DNA from: Gammaproteobacteria bacterium
Lineage (GTDB): Bacteria; Pseudomonadota; Gammaproteobacteria; Steroidobacterales; Woeseiaceae
Direction of reading: 5' to 3'
Assembly (NCBI GenBank): GCA_018677555.1
Contig: JAHHOT010000258.1
Coordinates: 1 to 32,622 of the forward strand
Length of the DNA stretch: 32,622 nt
Shown here one piece after another: positions 23,544 through 31,540 of this stretch. The position numbers were made by a program, and so were the translations under genes. How positions within the stretch are numbered: position 1 is the first letter of the stretch; every line of letters begins with the position of its first letter. Under the pieces are notes generated by a model. That model saw nothing but the letters and a program-made list of their open reading frames with translations, ran no database searches and was not told where the DNA came from.

Positions 23544-24899
23544 ATGGCTGATTCCGATCACCGCTTCTCGTTCGAAGGCAAGCTAACTCTCCTCATCGTC
23601 GCTGCCGCCACGGTAATGGCGGCGTTCGCCGTCGGCGCGTTCGCGCTGACAGGCAGCCCGTGGCTGGCGCTGCTGTTCAGCCTCGCGATTGTTTTGCCGC
23701 TATGCATCTGGGCCGTTCGCGTGTTCATGGCGCCGGTCAACCGCCTGTTCCAGGCATTGATCGGCGGCGTGGCGAGTCTGCGCGACAACGACTTCAGCAT
23801 CAGCATTGCAGATGTGCGCAACGACGAGCTCGGCGATCTCGTGCGGGTGTACAACGAGCTCGGAACCATCCTGCGCGATGAGCGCCAGAATCTTTTTCAA
23901 CGTGAATTGCTGCTCGACACCGTTATCCAGAGTACGCCCCTGGCGCTGGTTCTGACGAACTCGAACGGTGCAATCGTTTACAGCAACAGCAGCGCACGAC
24001 ACCTGTTCCTGGACGGGCGCCGACTCGAAGGACGAAGTTTTTCGGCACTGCTTGACAATGTGCCGCCGCCGATGCGGGACGCGGCACAGCGGCGCCAGGA
24101 CGGCCTGTTCACCGTCGATACCGGCGCGGAGCCGGAGACCTGGCACCTGTCGCAGCGCGAATTTGTGCTGAATGCGCAGCCACATCAACTGTATCTGTTC
24201 AAACGTTTGACGCGAGAGATCAATCGCCAGGAGGTTGCCACGTGGAAGAAGGTCATTCGCGTAATCGGTCACGAGCTGAATAACTCGCTGGCACCAATAT
24301 CGTCACTGGCGCACTCCGGCTCGGTGATCATCGATCAGCCGGATCGCGCGCGGCTCAGCAGCATTTTTTCGACGATCGAGGAACGCGCCAATCACCTGAA
24401 AGCCTTTATCGACGGCTATGCGCGATTCGCCAAGCTGCCGCAACCTCAGCCCGGGTTCGTCGACTGGAGTGCGCTGGTCGAATCGTTGCGGCGCACCGCG
24501 CCATTCGTGCTGCAAGAACCGCTGCCCGCGCAGCCGGGTTATTTCGATTCCGTGCAAATCGAGCAGGTGTTGATCAACCTGCTGAAGAATGCGCGTGAAT
24601 CCGGCAGCGACGAGGACGAGATCACGATCGACGTGGCGGTGGATGGGGCGGCGCAGACGATACGCGTACTCGACCGCGGCGCCGGAATGTCGGAAAAGGT
24701 GCTTGCCAGTGCTTTGTTACCGTTTTACTCGACGAAGAAGTCGGGCAGCGGCCTGGGTCTGCCGCTGTCGCGCGAAATAATAGAGGCGCACGGCGGAAGG
24801 CTGAGTCTCGCAAACCGGAAGAACGGCGGCATGCTGGTGGAGATCGCGCTGCCGTGTGCCACGCCCGCTAGCGAGAACGGTCGCCGCCGCGCAAGCTGA
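23544..24899 (+). CDS. NtrY-like membrane sensor histidine kinase
   Basis: A 451-residue kinase. Two membrane helices (about 13-35 and 38-62) have almost no periplasmic loop, so it may sense at or within the membrane. A HAMP-like segment (62-115) and a PAS domain (about 118-215) follow, then the H-box with H243 in VIGHELNNSLAPI. The ATPase domain has the N-box (INLLKNARESG), G1 (LDRGAGM) and G2 (SGSGLGLPLS). It starts 17 bases after the regulator stop and is its obvious partner. It is the last gene of the sigma-54 operon and converges on the peptidase gene with an 8-base gap. Confidence 0.9.
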   Translation: MADSDHRFSFEGKLTLLIVAAATVMAAFAVGAFALTGSPWLALLFSLAIVLPLCIWAVRVFMAPVNRLFQALIGGVASLRDNDFSISIADVRNDELGDLVRVYNELGTILRDERQNLFQRELLLDTVIQSTPLALVLTNSNGAIVYSNSSARHLFLDGRRLEGRSFSALLDNVPPPMRDAAQRRQDGLFTVDTGAEPETWHLSQREFVLNAQPHQLYLFKRLTREINRQEVATWKKVIRVIGHELNNSLAPISSLAHSGSVIIDQPDRARLSSIFSTIEERANHLKAFIDGYARFAKLPQPQPGFVDWSALVESLRRTAPFVLQEPLPAQPGYFDSVQIEQVLINLLKNARESGSDEDEITIDVAVDGAAQTIRVLDRGAGMSEKVLASALLPFYSTKKSGSGLGLPLSREIIEAHGGRLSLANRKNGGMLVEIALPCATPASENGRRRAS

Positions 24900-24907
24900 T
24901 TCCGGCG

Positions 24908-25768
24908 TTATAGCGTTCTTGCGTTGAAGGTGTCGCAGCTATCCGGGTTACCGTCTTGCAAGCCGGTGCGAAACCACCGCTGGCGCTGCGCAGACGTGCC
25001 ATGGGTAAAGGACTCCGGGACGACGGTTCCACGACTCTGCTTCTGCAGCCGGTCGTCACCGATGGCGCTGGCAGCGTTGAGGGCTTCGTCAACATCACCA
25101 GCCTCCAGGATACCGCGTGCCCGGTCAGCACGATTCGCCCATACGCCGGCAAAACAGTCGGCCTGCAGCTCCAGCCTGACCGACAGCTGATTGGCTTCGG
25201 CCTTGCCAACGCGCTGCTTCATGCGATGCACTTCGCCGGAGATGCCCAGCAGGTTCTGCACGTGATGGCCGACTTCGTGCGCAATGACGTAAGCCTGCGC
25301 AAAGTCTCCCGGTGCCCGGTAGCGCGTCCGCATGTCATCGTAAAAGCTCAGATCAATGTATGCGTTCTGATCGGCAGGGCAGTAGAACGGGCCCATCGCG
25401 GCCTGGCCCATGCCGCAGGCAGATCGTGTGGAACCACTGAACAAGACGAGCGACGGTTCCTTGTAACGGCGGCCCTGCGCCGCGAAGATTTCCGTCCATA
25501 CGTCTTCGGTATCGGCTACGACCACCGAGATCATGTCGGCCAGCGGGTCGTTCTGCAGGTCTTCCTGGGTCGGCCGGGAGCCGGTCGCGGATGCCGACAC
25601 ATTGGCGGACTGCATCCCCTCGAGCAATGGCGTCGGATCGATGCCGAAATACAGCGCGGCGAGTATCAGCACGATCGTGCCTATGCCACCCCCCAGCAAT
25701 CCGCGCGGGGCGCGCGTCCCGCGGCGATCTTCGATGTTCGTGCTACGTCGTCCTCTGCGCCAGCGCAT
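24908..25768 (-). CDS. YpfJ-type neutral zinc metallopeptidase
   Basis: A 286-residue protein with a basic N-terminus, one membrane anchor (about 24-42) and the zinc motif HEVGH at 164-168 within AYVIAHEVGHHVQNLLG. The ADCFAGVWAN segment follows, where the family's third ligand region lies. The N-terminal MRWRRGRRSTNIEDRRG is characteristic of this family. The active site would be periplasmic. The biological substrate is not established for the family. A purine-rich AAGAGAA precedes ATG 25768. Confidence 0.88.
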   Translation of the reverse strand: MRWRRGRRSTNIEDRRGTRAPRGLLGGGIGTIVLILAALYFGIDPTPLLEGMQSANVSASATGSRPTQEDLQNDPLADMISVVVADTEDVWTEIFAAQGRRYKEPSLVLFSGSTRSACGMGQAAMGPFYCPADQNAYIDLSFYDDMRTRYRAPGDFAQAYVIAHEVGHHVQNLLGISGEVHRMKQRVGKAEANQLSVRLELQADCFAGVWANRADRARGILEAGDVDEALNAASAIGDDRLQKQSRGTVVPESFTHGTSAQRQRWFRTGLQDGNPDSCDTFNARTL

Positions 25769-25885
25769 ATTATTCTCTTATGTGATCGGGCCGGCGCATA
25801 TTCTCGTTGATCCGGCCCCGCGCTGACAAATATGCCGTCAGACGCCGTCGCGTGCGAGTAAACGGGCGCAATGCGGCTCGAATAC

Positions 25886-25913
25886 ATTATTATTAACGGA
25901 AACAACAATAATA
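25886..25913 (+). promoter_or_regulatory. AT-rich inverted repeat upstream of the lytic transglycosylase gene
   Basis: TATTATT (25888-25894) and AATAATA (25907-25913) form a 7-bp inverted repeat with a 12-base spacer, ending 5 bases before the chosen start codon. The stretch is strikingly AT-rich for this DNA. It could be a promoter element, an operator or a weak mRNA hairpin over the ribosome site. Confidence 0.3.
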
Positions 25914-25918
25914 CCGGG

Positions 25919-27535
25919 ATGAGCGAAATGGCGATCACGATGCTGGACGGCTTTGCAGCAAGGGCGATGGCACGGTGGGCGGCCGCCGGGGCTTTGATGC
26001 TGTTGCTCGCATCCTGCGGGTCGCCCGACGAAGAATCGGGTGGACCGGAAACGGCCGTTGACACCGAAAGCGCTGTCCACGCCGCAGCCGTGGCGGCGAC
26101 GGAAATTGAGTCCGATATTGCTTACGACGTGAAGGACGGCAGTTCGCTGGTGGCAGAGCTGTTGCCGGAGCGACTCCGCCTGATTACCGAGCCATGGTTC
26201 GGCGACCTCGACGGCATGCAGGAAAGGCGCGCGATTCGCGTGCTGGTCGTCGCCGGCGGCCCGCAGTTTTTCTATTACCGCGGCAGGCCGCGTGGCATCG
26301 TTGCCGAAGTGCTCGAGATGTACCAGAAGCAGCTGAACAAGCAGCTTGGACGCGGGCTGGATGCGGTCGAAGTGATTCCGATGCCCGTCAGTCGCGACCG
26401 CCTGTTCAGCGAGCTGGAGGCGGGTCACGCTGATCTGATTGCGGCCGACTTGACCGTAACGGATGAGCGAGCGGCGAAGTTCGACTACACGATTCCGGTG
26501 ATGCGAAATGTCGACGAGCTCATCGTCTTCGGACCGGGTTTCAAGGGCGACGTGAAGACGCTGGACGACATGGCCGGTCGAGCGCTTTACGTTCGCAAGT
26601 CATCGAGTTACTACGAGCACATCCTGCGCCTGAACCGGAATTTCGAAGACAGCGGCCTGGAGCCCATACGCGTTGACCCGGCCAACGAATACCTGCGTAC
26701 GCTCGACGTTGCGGAGATGGTCAACACGGGCCTGGTTGGCGCGACCGTGCTCGACAGCCACAAAGCGAAGAGCTGGCAACAGATATTTCCCGACCTCGTC
26801 GTGCGGGAAAACCTCGCCATCAATACCGGGGGTGATATTGCATGGTTCTTCCGCGAGGAAAGCCCGCTGCTCGAAAAATCACTAAATGACTTTCTGCGCA
26901 CGCACCGCCAGGGCACCCTGATCGGCAACGTACTCCTGCAGCGCTATGTCGAAAACGTGCGCTGGATTCACAATGCAACCTCTGACGCTCAGATCGAGAA
27001 GCTGTGGCCGATGCTCGAGTTGTTTCGGGCCGCTGCGCGGGAGACGCGCTACGATCCGCTGATGCTGGTCGCGCAGGCGTTTCAGGAATCCGGGCTGGAC
27101 CATTCGCGGCGCAGCTCCGCGGGCGCGGTCGGTATCATGCAGGTCAAACCGTCGACTGCTGCGGACAAGAACGTCGGCATTCCGAATATCGATGCGGTCG
27201 CCGACAACATTCGTGCCGGGGCGCGCTACATGCGCTTCCTGCAGGATCGCTATTTCACTGACAGCGACATGAATGAACTGGAACGCTGGGTGTTTGCGCT
27301 GGCGGCGTATAACGCGGGCCCGGCGAGGATCCAGCGGCTGCGCCGTATCGCCGCTGAGGAGGGGCATGACCCGAACCGATGGTTGGACAACGTCGAAATC
27401 GTCGCGGCGCGCAAGATAGGTCGCGAGACCGTGCGCTACGTGCGCAACGTGTTCAAGTACTACGTGGCCTACCGCCTGTCCTGGGAGCGGCGGGAGTTGC
27501 GCCAGTCGCTCGACACGAACCCGCCTGCGATTTGA
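25919..27535 (+). CDS. mltF: MltF-like membrane-bound lytic transglycosylase (lipoprotein)
   Basis: A 538-residue lipoprotein: the signal ends in LLLASC (C33). It has a solute-binding-protein family 3 domain (about 105-340) and a C-terminal SLT lysozyme-like domain (about 365-500), with catalytic E390 in AFQESGLD, then GAVGIMQVK and the AAYNAGPARI motif. This matches MltF, which cleaves peptidoglycan with 1,6-anhydro-muramate formation and is tuned by its binding domain. MltF of E. coli is similar in length. The start could also be ATG 25928. The GTG-like region further upstream would encode a polar leader and is unlikely. Confidence 0.88.
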   Translation: MSEMAITMLDGFAARAMARWAAAGALMLLLASCGSPDEESGGPETAVDTESAVHAAAVAATEIESDIAYDVKDGSSLVAELLPERLRLITEPWFGDLDGMQERRAIRVLVVAGGPQFFYYRGRPRGIVAEVLEMYQKQLNKQLGRGLDAVEVIPMPVSRDRLFSELEAGHADLIAADLTVTDERAAKFDYTIPVMRNVDELIVFGPGFKGDVKTLDDMAGRALYVRKSSSYYEHILRLNRNFEDSGLEPIRVDPANEYLRTLDVAEMVNTGLVGATVLDSHKAKSWQQIFPDLVVRENLAINTGGDIAWFFREESPLLEKSLNDFLRTHRQGTLIGNVLLQRYVENVRWIHNATSDAQIEKLWPMLELFRAAARETRYDPLMLVAQAFQESGLDHSRRSSAGAVGIMQVKPSTAADKNVGIPNIDAVADNIRAGARYMRFLQDRYFTDSDMNELERWVFALAAYNAGPARIQRLRRIAAEEGHDPNRWLDNVEIVAARKIGRETVRYVRNVFKYYVAYRLSWERRELRQSLDTNPPAI

Positions 27536-27554
27536 CCAGCACATCCATTCACTG

Positions 27555-28913
27555 ATGCGGCCAACTAATTACCGCCTGCCGGTACCTGCCGATGCCGGTC
27601 GCATGGCAGTCAGAAACTGGCTCGTGCTGGGGCTCTTGTCCCTCGTCGCGGCCGGTCTGTTTTCGCTTTTGCTGGTCCTGGCGCGTACACCCGTGCTCCA
27701 GTCGTGGATTCCGTTCGTCGACTTCTTTCACGTGGCGCTGGTCGTGCACGTCAATCTCTCCGTGCTCGTGTGGCTACTCGCGATCAGCGCGGCGATGTGG
27801 AGTCTCGCGAATCAAACCAGCCGACGGTCGTGGGATCGCTTCTCATTCGTGCTTGCTGGCGTCGGCACCGTAATCATCGTGATTGCGCCGTTTGCGGGTG
27901 CGGGTAACCCGCAAATGAGTAATTATCTGCCGGTGCTCGACCACCCGCTATATTTCGCGGGCCTGGGGCTGTTCATCGCGGGTATTGCCAGTCACTTGCT
28001 GCGCACGATGCTCGGCGCTCGTCGCGTACAGAATCAACTGACCGGGTCCGATGCCTTGCACTACGGCGTCGTTTTTTCCGCCGCCGTGGTCGCAGCTGCG
28101 GTGTTGTCGGTCTGGGCTTCTGCGGCGGATATTACTGATGGCGTCAGCGGCCAGGTCTATTTCGAGTTCCTCTTCTGGGGCGGCGGCCACGTTATCCAGT
28201 TCGCCTTTACGCTGCTCATGATGGTTTGCTGGCTTGTGCTTGCCGAGGCAAGCGGTTGCAGGATCGATTTGACACCTCGCCTGGCGCTCGTGTTCCTGCT
28301 GTTTCTCTGTCTGCCCATCATCACGGTGCCGTTCCTCTACCTCGGGCACGACGTCGCGTCGCCGGGGCATCGACTGGCATTTACGGAATTGATGAAATAC
28401 GGAGGGCTGTCCTGTCTCCCTGTCGGCCTGGCGGTCGTTGCCGGCCTCTGGTCTGCGCCGGCCTCAGAGGGTGAGGGGCGCTACTTGCGTGCAGCTTTGC
28501 ATTCCTCGATCGCCTTGTTTGCCGTCGGCGGTCTGCTGGGTTTCCTTATCGCGGGCCTCGATATCGTCATTCCCGCGCACTATCACGGAGCGACGGTGGG
28601 AGTAACGGTTGCCTTCATGGGCCTTACCTACTACCTGCTGCCACGTCTCGGGTTCGAGAAACCCGCGGCACGCGCAACATTCTGGCAGCCGTATATTTAC
28701 GGCGGCGGGCAGCTCATGCACATCGCCGGACTCGCATGGACCGGCGGCTACGGCGTGCAGCGCAAGACCGCGGGCGCCGCCCAGGCGGTTGACCGGTTCG
28801 GCGAAGTCGCCGGAATGGGTCTGATGGGTTTTGGCGGCCTCGTATCGGTACTGGGTGGGCTGATGTTCCTGGTGATTTGCTATCGTTCAATGCGCAGGGG
28901 CAGAGGCAACTAA
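27555..28913 (+). CDS. Divergent heme-copper oxidase superfamily subunit I (NO-reductase-like candidate)
   Basis: A 452-residue protein with about twelve membrane helices, the size of NorB rather than of a full oxidase subunit I. Low-spin heme ligands can be placed at H65 (HVNLSVLVW) and H344, high-spin heme ligand at H342 (AHYHG), and metal-B ligands at H212 (GGGHVIQF) and H265. The position after H265, normally the second histidine of the HH pair, is D266. No tyrosine sits four residues after H212, and the nearest tyrosine before H265 (Y262) is not at the cbb3 position, so a crosslinked Tyr is not evident. This argues against ordinary O2 reduction and fits one of the non-canonical NO-reductase-like lineages. 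That assignment is inference. A two-helix protein gene follows 7 bases later. Confidence 0.75.
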   Translation: MRPTNYRLPVPADAGRMAVRNWLVLGLLSLVAAGLFSLLLVLARTPVLQSWIPFVDFFHVALVVHVNLSVLVWLLAISAAMWSLANQTSRRSWDRFSFVLAGVGTVIIVIAPFAGAGNPQMSNYLPVLDHPLYFAGLGLFIAGIASHLLRTMLGARRVQNQLTGSDALHYGVVFSAAVVAAAVLSVWASAADITDGVSGQVYFEFLFWGGGHVIQFAFTLLMMVCWLVLAEASGCRIDLTPRLALVFLLFLCLPIITVPFLYLGHDVASPGHRLAFTELMKYGGLSCLPVGLAVVAGLWSAPASEGEGRYLRAALHSSIALFAVGGLLGFLIAGLDIVIPAHYHGATVGVTVAFMGLTYYLLPRLGFEKPAARATFWQPYIYGGGQLMHIAGLAWTGGYGVQRKTAGAAQAVDRFGEVAGMGLMGFGGLVSVLGGLMFLVICYRSMRRGRGN

Positions 28914-28920
28914 CAGGGAC

Positions 28921-29109
28921 ATGACGATGCAAGTTGTTTTGTTTTCGGTCAGCGCGATCGTCATCTACGCAGTGACGACGTGGGCAATCTTGCTGCTCGA
29001 GCGGCGGCGCGGCAGCGCGTTGCCGAACCGCCAGATCATTTTTTTCATTGTATTTTTTGCCCTGATACTGGTGACGTTCGAACTGCTGAAGTTGTTGCTC
29101 GCACGCTGA
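28921..29109 (+). CDS. Small two-helix membrane protein, possible accessory subunit
   Basis: A 62-residue protein with two membrane helices (about 5-25 and 40-60) separated by a basic loop (ERRRGSALPNR). ATG 28921 or 28927 may start it. It begins 7 bases after the heme-copper subunit gene, so it is probably co-translated and may be a small subunit of the same complex. I do not recognise the family. Its stop is 5 bases from the stop of the convergent hemerythrin gene. Confidence 0.65.
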   Translation: MTMQVVLFSVSAIVIYAVTTWAILLLERRRGSALPNRQIIFFIVFFALILVTFELLKLLLAR

Positions 29110-29114
29110 CAGCT

Positions 29115-29516
29115 TCAGTGCGAAGGGCCGAATTTGCTGTGCATGCGGGCATCGAATGTCGCGAAATGCGCCGAGAACCAGTCCGCCAGCTGTTCGCTAA
29201 GCATCTCCAACGCCGCTTCACCGTCGTTCTCGATGGCGTCCATCATCGTGCGAATCTGGTCGAGCAGTTCCTCGTGATCGTTTTTGTGCGCCTCGTATTC
29301 GTCGTAGTGCCCGTCGCGCATGATGCGCTCTTCAAGCGCAAAGTGGGCAGATATTTCGGTGTGCACGTCGGCCACTGTGCGGCGAATTTCGTCGATGTCG
29401 CGCCGGTCGTCCAGTTCGGCATAGATCATGTTTATCATCTCGATCAGCGTTTGATGCTCGAAGTCGACGGCATCGATGCCGACCGAGTAGCTGTCGTTCC
29501 AGCGCAGGTATTTCAT
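29115..29516 (-). CDS. Bacteriohemerythrin
   Basis: A 133-residue single-domain hemerythrin with the complete set of di-iron ligands: H21, H58, E62, H77, H81, H117 and D122. Ligand spacing equals that of characterised bacteriohemerythrins. It reversibly binds O2, and related proteins bind NO. There is no signal peptide, so it is cytoplasmic. ATG 29516 overlaps the upstream gene's stop as ATGA, indicating translational coupling. As the last gene of a respiratory operon it may deliver O2 to, or scavenge O2 or NO near, the membrane enzymes; that role is inference. Confidence 0.92.
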   Translation of the reverse strand: MKYLRWNDSYSVGIDAVDFEHQTLIEMINMIYAELDDRRDIDEIRRTVADVHTEISAHFALEERIMRDGHYDEYEAHKNDHEELLDQIRTMMDAIENDGEAALEMLSEQLADWFSAHFATFDARMHSKFGPSH

Positions 29517-30016
29517 GGTTCCCCCTGTTCGAAGACGATGCGCCTGTTGTCGGCGTCAAGAAAAACAGCAATGTTCTGGCCGGGTTGCACATGTAGCTGA
29601 CGCGAGGCAATAAGCCCTCCCTGCGGCGCGCCACCGGCGTCGTTGATTCGCAGCTGCAGGTGCCGCGGACCCGCGCCCAGCCGCACACGCTCATAAACCG
29701 TCGCTTTGCCGTCGGCATGGAAGCCACTCGGCGGTATTACTGCCGCGTAGACTGTCACACCGTCTATCCGCAGCTCGATGTCGAGCGGGTGCCGCCCGCG
29801 CGGGCACTGATCGGGTGTGCGCATGTTCGGCGGCAACTGCTGCAACTCCTGCTGGCTTAGCCGGGTGCACTCGCCGACGCGCGCCGCCGCGTGCGAGAAG
29901 CTGAGTGACAGCAGCGCTTCGTCTTCCGCCAGCAGCTCAAACCCGGGTCCGGCGCTGAACGTGGCAACGAAGGCAAAAAAGGCGGCAAAAGCCAGCGCCT
30001 GGCCGATAAGCCTCAC
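29513..30016 (-). CDS. Small exported or membrane-anchored protein of unknown function
   Basis: A 167-residue protein with an N-terminal hydrophobic helix (about 5-24) that is a signal or anchor, then a soluble beta-rich domain. Two cysteines (C50 in GECTRL and C70 in PDQCPRG) could pair or bind metal. The domain repeats strands such as LDIELRIDGV and RHLQLRINDAGG. I do not recognise the family. GTG 30016 overlaps the stop of the cytochrome b-ferredoxin gene as GTGA, and its own stop overlaps the hemerythrin start, so it is translated as part of that operon. It may be a periplasmic partner of the electron-transfer complex. Confidence 0.7.
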   Translation of the reverse strand: MRLIGQALAFAAFFAFVATFSAGPGFELLAEDEALLSLSFSHAAARVGECTRLSQQELQQLPPNMRTPDQCPRGRHPLDIELRIDGVTVYAAVIPPSGFHADGKATVYERVRLGAGPRHLQLRINDAGGAPQGGLIASRQLHVQPGQNIAVFLDADNRRIVFEQGEP

Positions 30017-31530
30017 GATTCATCCTCATCGATAGCGTTGTCGAGTTCGCGCCACAACGAAGCAATACCTGCCGGTGACGTGCTGTCACTGCTGCTCGCC
30101 AGTGTTATGCGGTGTGCGCCGACGCGGCGGCGCAAATGGGGGTCGCGCTCGCGGCGCAGGCGCATCTCGGTCCAGCGGCTGCCGAAGCGGAAGCGGCAGT
30201 CGCCATCGCAACCGCTGACCAGAATCCGCCGGGCAAGACCTTTACTAAGGACATAGTCGAAAAACGGGGGCGGAAGCTGTCCGGCACAGGTGACTTCCAC
30301 GCAGGGTTTGCCGTTTTTTTTCAGCCAGCGGAGCTCGGCGCTGTCGCTGCAGGCGAACGCGAGCACGCGGGTCGGAATTTCCGTCACGTTGTCAATCGTT
30401 TCGCGAAGTTGCCGCATGGATAGATCCGGCAGGTCGATGCCGGGTACCAGCGCACTCTTGCGGCGGAACGGCGTCGCTGTCGGGCATGCGCCGACACAGA
30501 TGCCGCAGCTTACGCATAGCTCCGGATCGACGACCGCCTCTTGCTGGTATCTCTTGCCGTCGCTGCGCGCCGCCATCTGCACGGCGTCATAGGGGCAGTC
30601 CTCGGCGCAGCGCTGGCAGCCGTTGCAGTTGTCGAGGTCGACGACGGCAACCGCGGGCGCTTTCCCGGGCGGTAGCCAGGGCGCGACAAACAGCAGGCCG
30701 CTGAGACCCAGCAGCAGTGACCACACAGCGCCCGGCGACCACCGGTCGACCAGCGGGTAGAAATGCAGGTAGAACCAGTCGAGCTGTACCACCTGCGGTA
30801 CGCGGGCGAGATCGGCCTTCTCCTGCAGGGGCGCGGGAAATGTGGCGGCGAGCAGGAGCAGTGCGATGAGTGTGCCTGCCATCAGCCGGCGGGTGGGGTT
30901 TATGCGCGGCCGGCTCAGTTTGAAGACATGCAGCCAGATGCCGAATACCAGGAATATGGGGAGTCCGATGAGATGCAGAAACGCCATGAGTGTGAAAAAC
31001 CGGTCGCTGAGCAACGACGGGCGCAGGAAGTTCGCCGCCATCTTGTCGGTGAATACCGGGATGCGGTCGATGAGTTCCGCAGAGGTGATAGCCACGTACT
31101 GAGCGAGCTCGTCCCATACGAGCCAGTAACCGCTTACGCCGAGCAGGAACACCAGCCAGATCAGGGGAATCCCGGTCGCCCAGGAGAACCAGCGCTTCAG
31201 GCGATACGCGTTGCGCGAAAACTCCTTCACGATGTGCAGAAACAACGTCACGACAAGCGCGTCGGACGCATAGCGATGCAGGCTGCGCATCATGCCGCCG
31301 AGGTACCACTGTTCCGTTGCGAGGTAGTGCACGGATTCGAAGGCCCCCGTGACACTCGTGCGGAAAAAAAATAGCAGCCAGATGCCGCTGACGAGCACCA
31401 CCCAGCAGAAAAAGATGCTGAGCGACCCCAGGTGATTCAGGGGATTGTGTTGTTCCGAAAAACTCCAGCGTAAGTAACGGTGCGGAGGCCCAAGCAGGCG
31501 ACGCGCCAGGTTTTGCAGCAGGGCGAGCAT
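30013..31530 (-). CDS. Cytochrome b6-like / di-[4Fe-4S] ferredoxin / MvhD-like fusion protein
   Basis: A 505-residue fusion. Residues 1-215 form a cytochrome b N-terminal domain with four helices and two histidine pairs, H85/H99 and H186/H201 (13 and 14 residues between), binding two b hemes. Two more helices follow (about 216-232 and 265-286). Then come two [4Fe-4S] motifs, C302-x2-C305-x2-C308-x3-C312-P and C339-x2-C342-x2-C345-x3-C349-P. Residues 388-470 resemble the MvhD/hydrogenase delta subunit: C394, C410, VTCAGQLPP and SGCDGDCRFRFG. MvhD-type domains normally carry a [2Fe-2S] cluster passing electrons between hydrogenase, heterodisulfide reductase or similar enzymes. The protein could connect a cytoplasmic donor to quinone or to heme-copper enzymes. 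It starts 10 bases after the SCO stop; ATG 31530 begins the amphipathic helix leading to helix one. Confidence 0.85.
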   Translation of the reverse strand: MLALLQNLARRLLGPPHRYLRWSFSEQHNPLNHLGSLSIFFCWVVLVSGIWLLFFFRTSVTGAFESVHYLATEQWYLGGMMRSLHRYASDALVVTLFLHIVKEFSRNAYRLKRWFSWATGIPLIWLVFLLGVSGYWLVWDELAQYVAITSAELIDRIPVFTDKMAANFLRPSLLSDRFFTLMAFLHLIGLPIFLVFGIWLHVFKLSRPRINPTRRLMAGTLIALLLLAATFPAPLQEKADLARVPQVVQLDWFYLHFYPLVDRWSPGAVWSLLLGLSGLLFVAPWLPPGKAPAVAVVDLDNCNGCQRCAEDCPYDAVQMAARSDGKRYQQEAVVDPELCVSCGICVGACPTATPFRRKSALVPGIDLPDLSMRQLRETIDNVTEIPTRVLAFACSDSAELRWLKKNGKPCVEVTCAGQLPPPFFDYVLSKGLARRILVSGCDGDCRFRFGSRWTEMRLRRERDPHLRRRVGAHRITLASSSDSTSPAGIASLWRELDNAIDEDES

Positions 31531-31540
31531 GATTGCGGGT

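Noticed and set aside
29100-29122. Bidirectional terminator hairpin between the small membrane protein and hemerythrin genes
   Set aside because: The stem is two 4-bp parts with a bulge and has no T-run on either strand.
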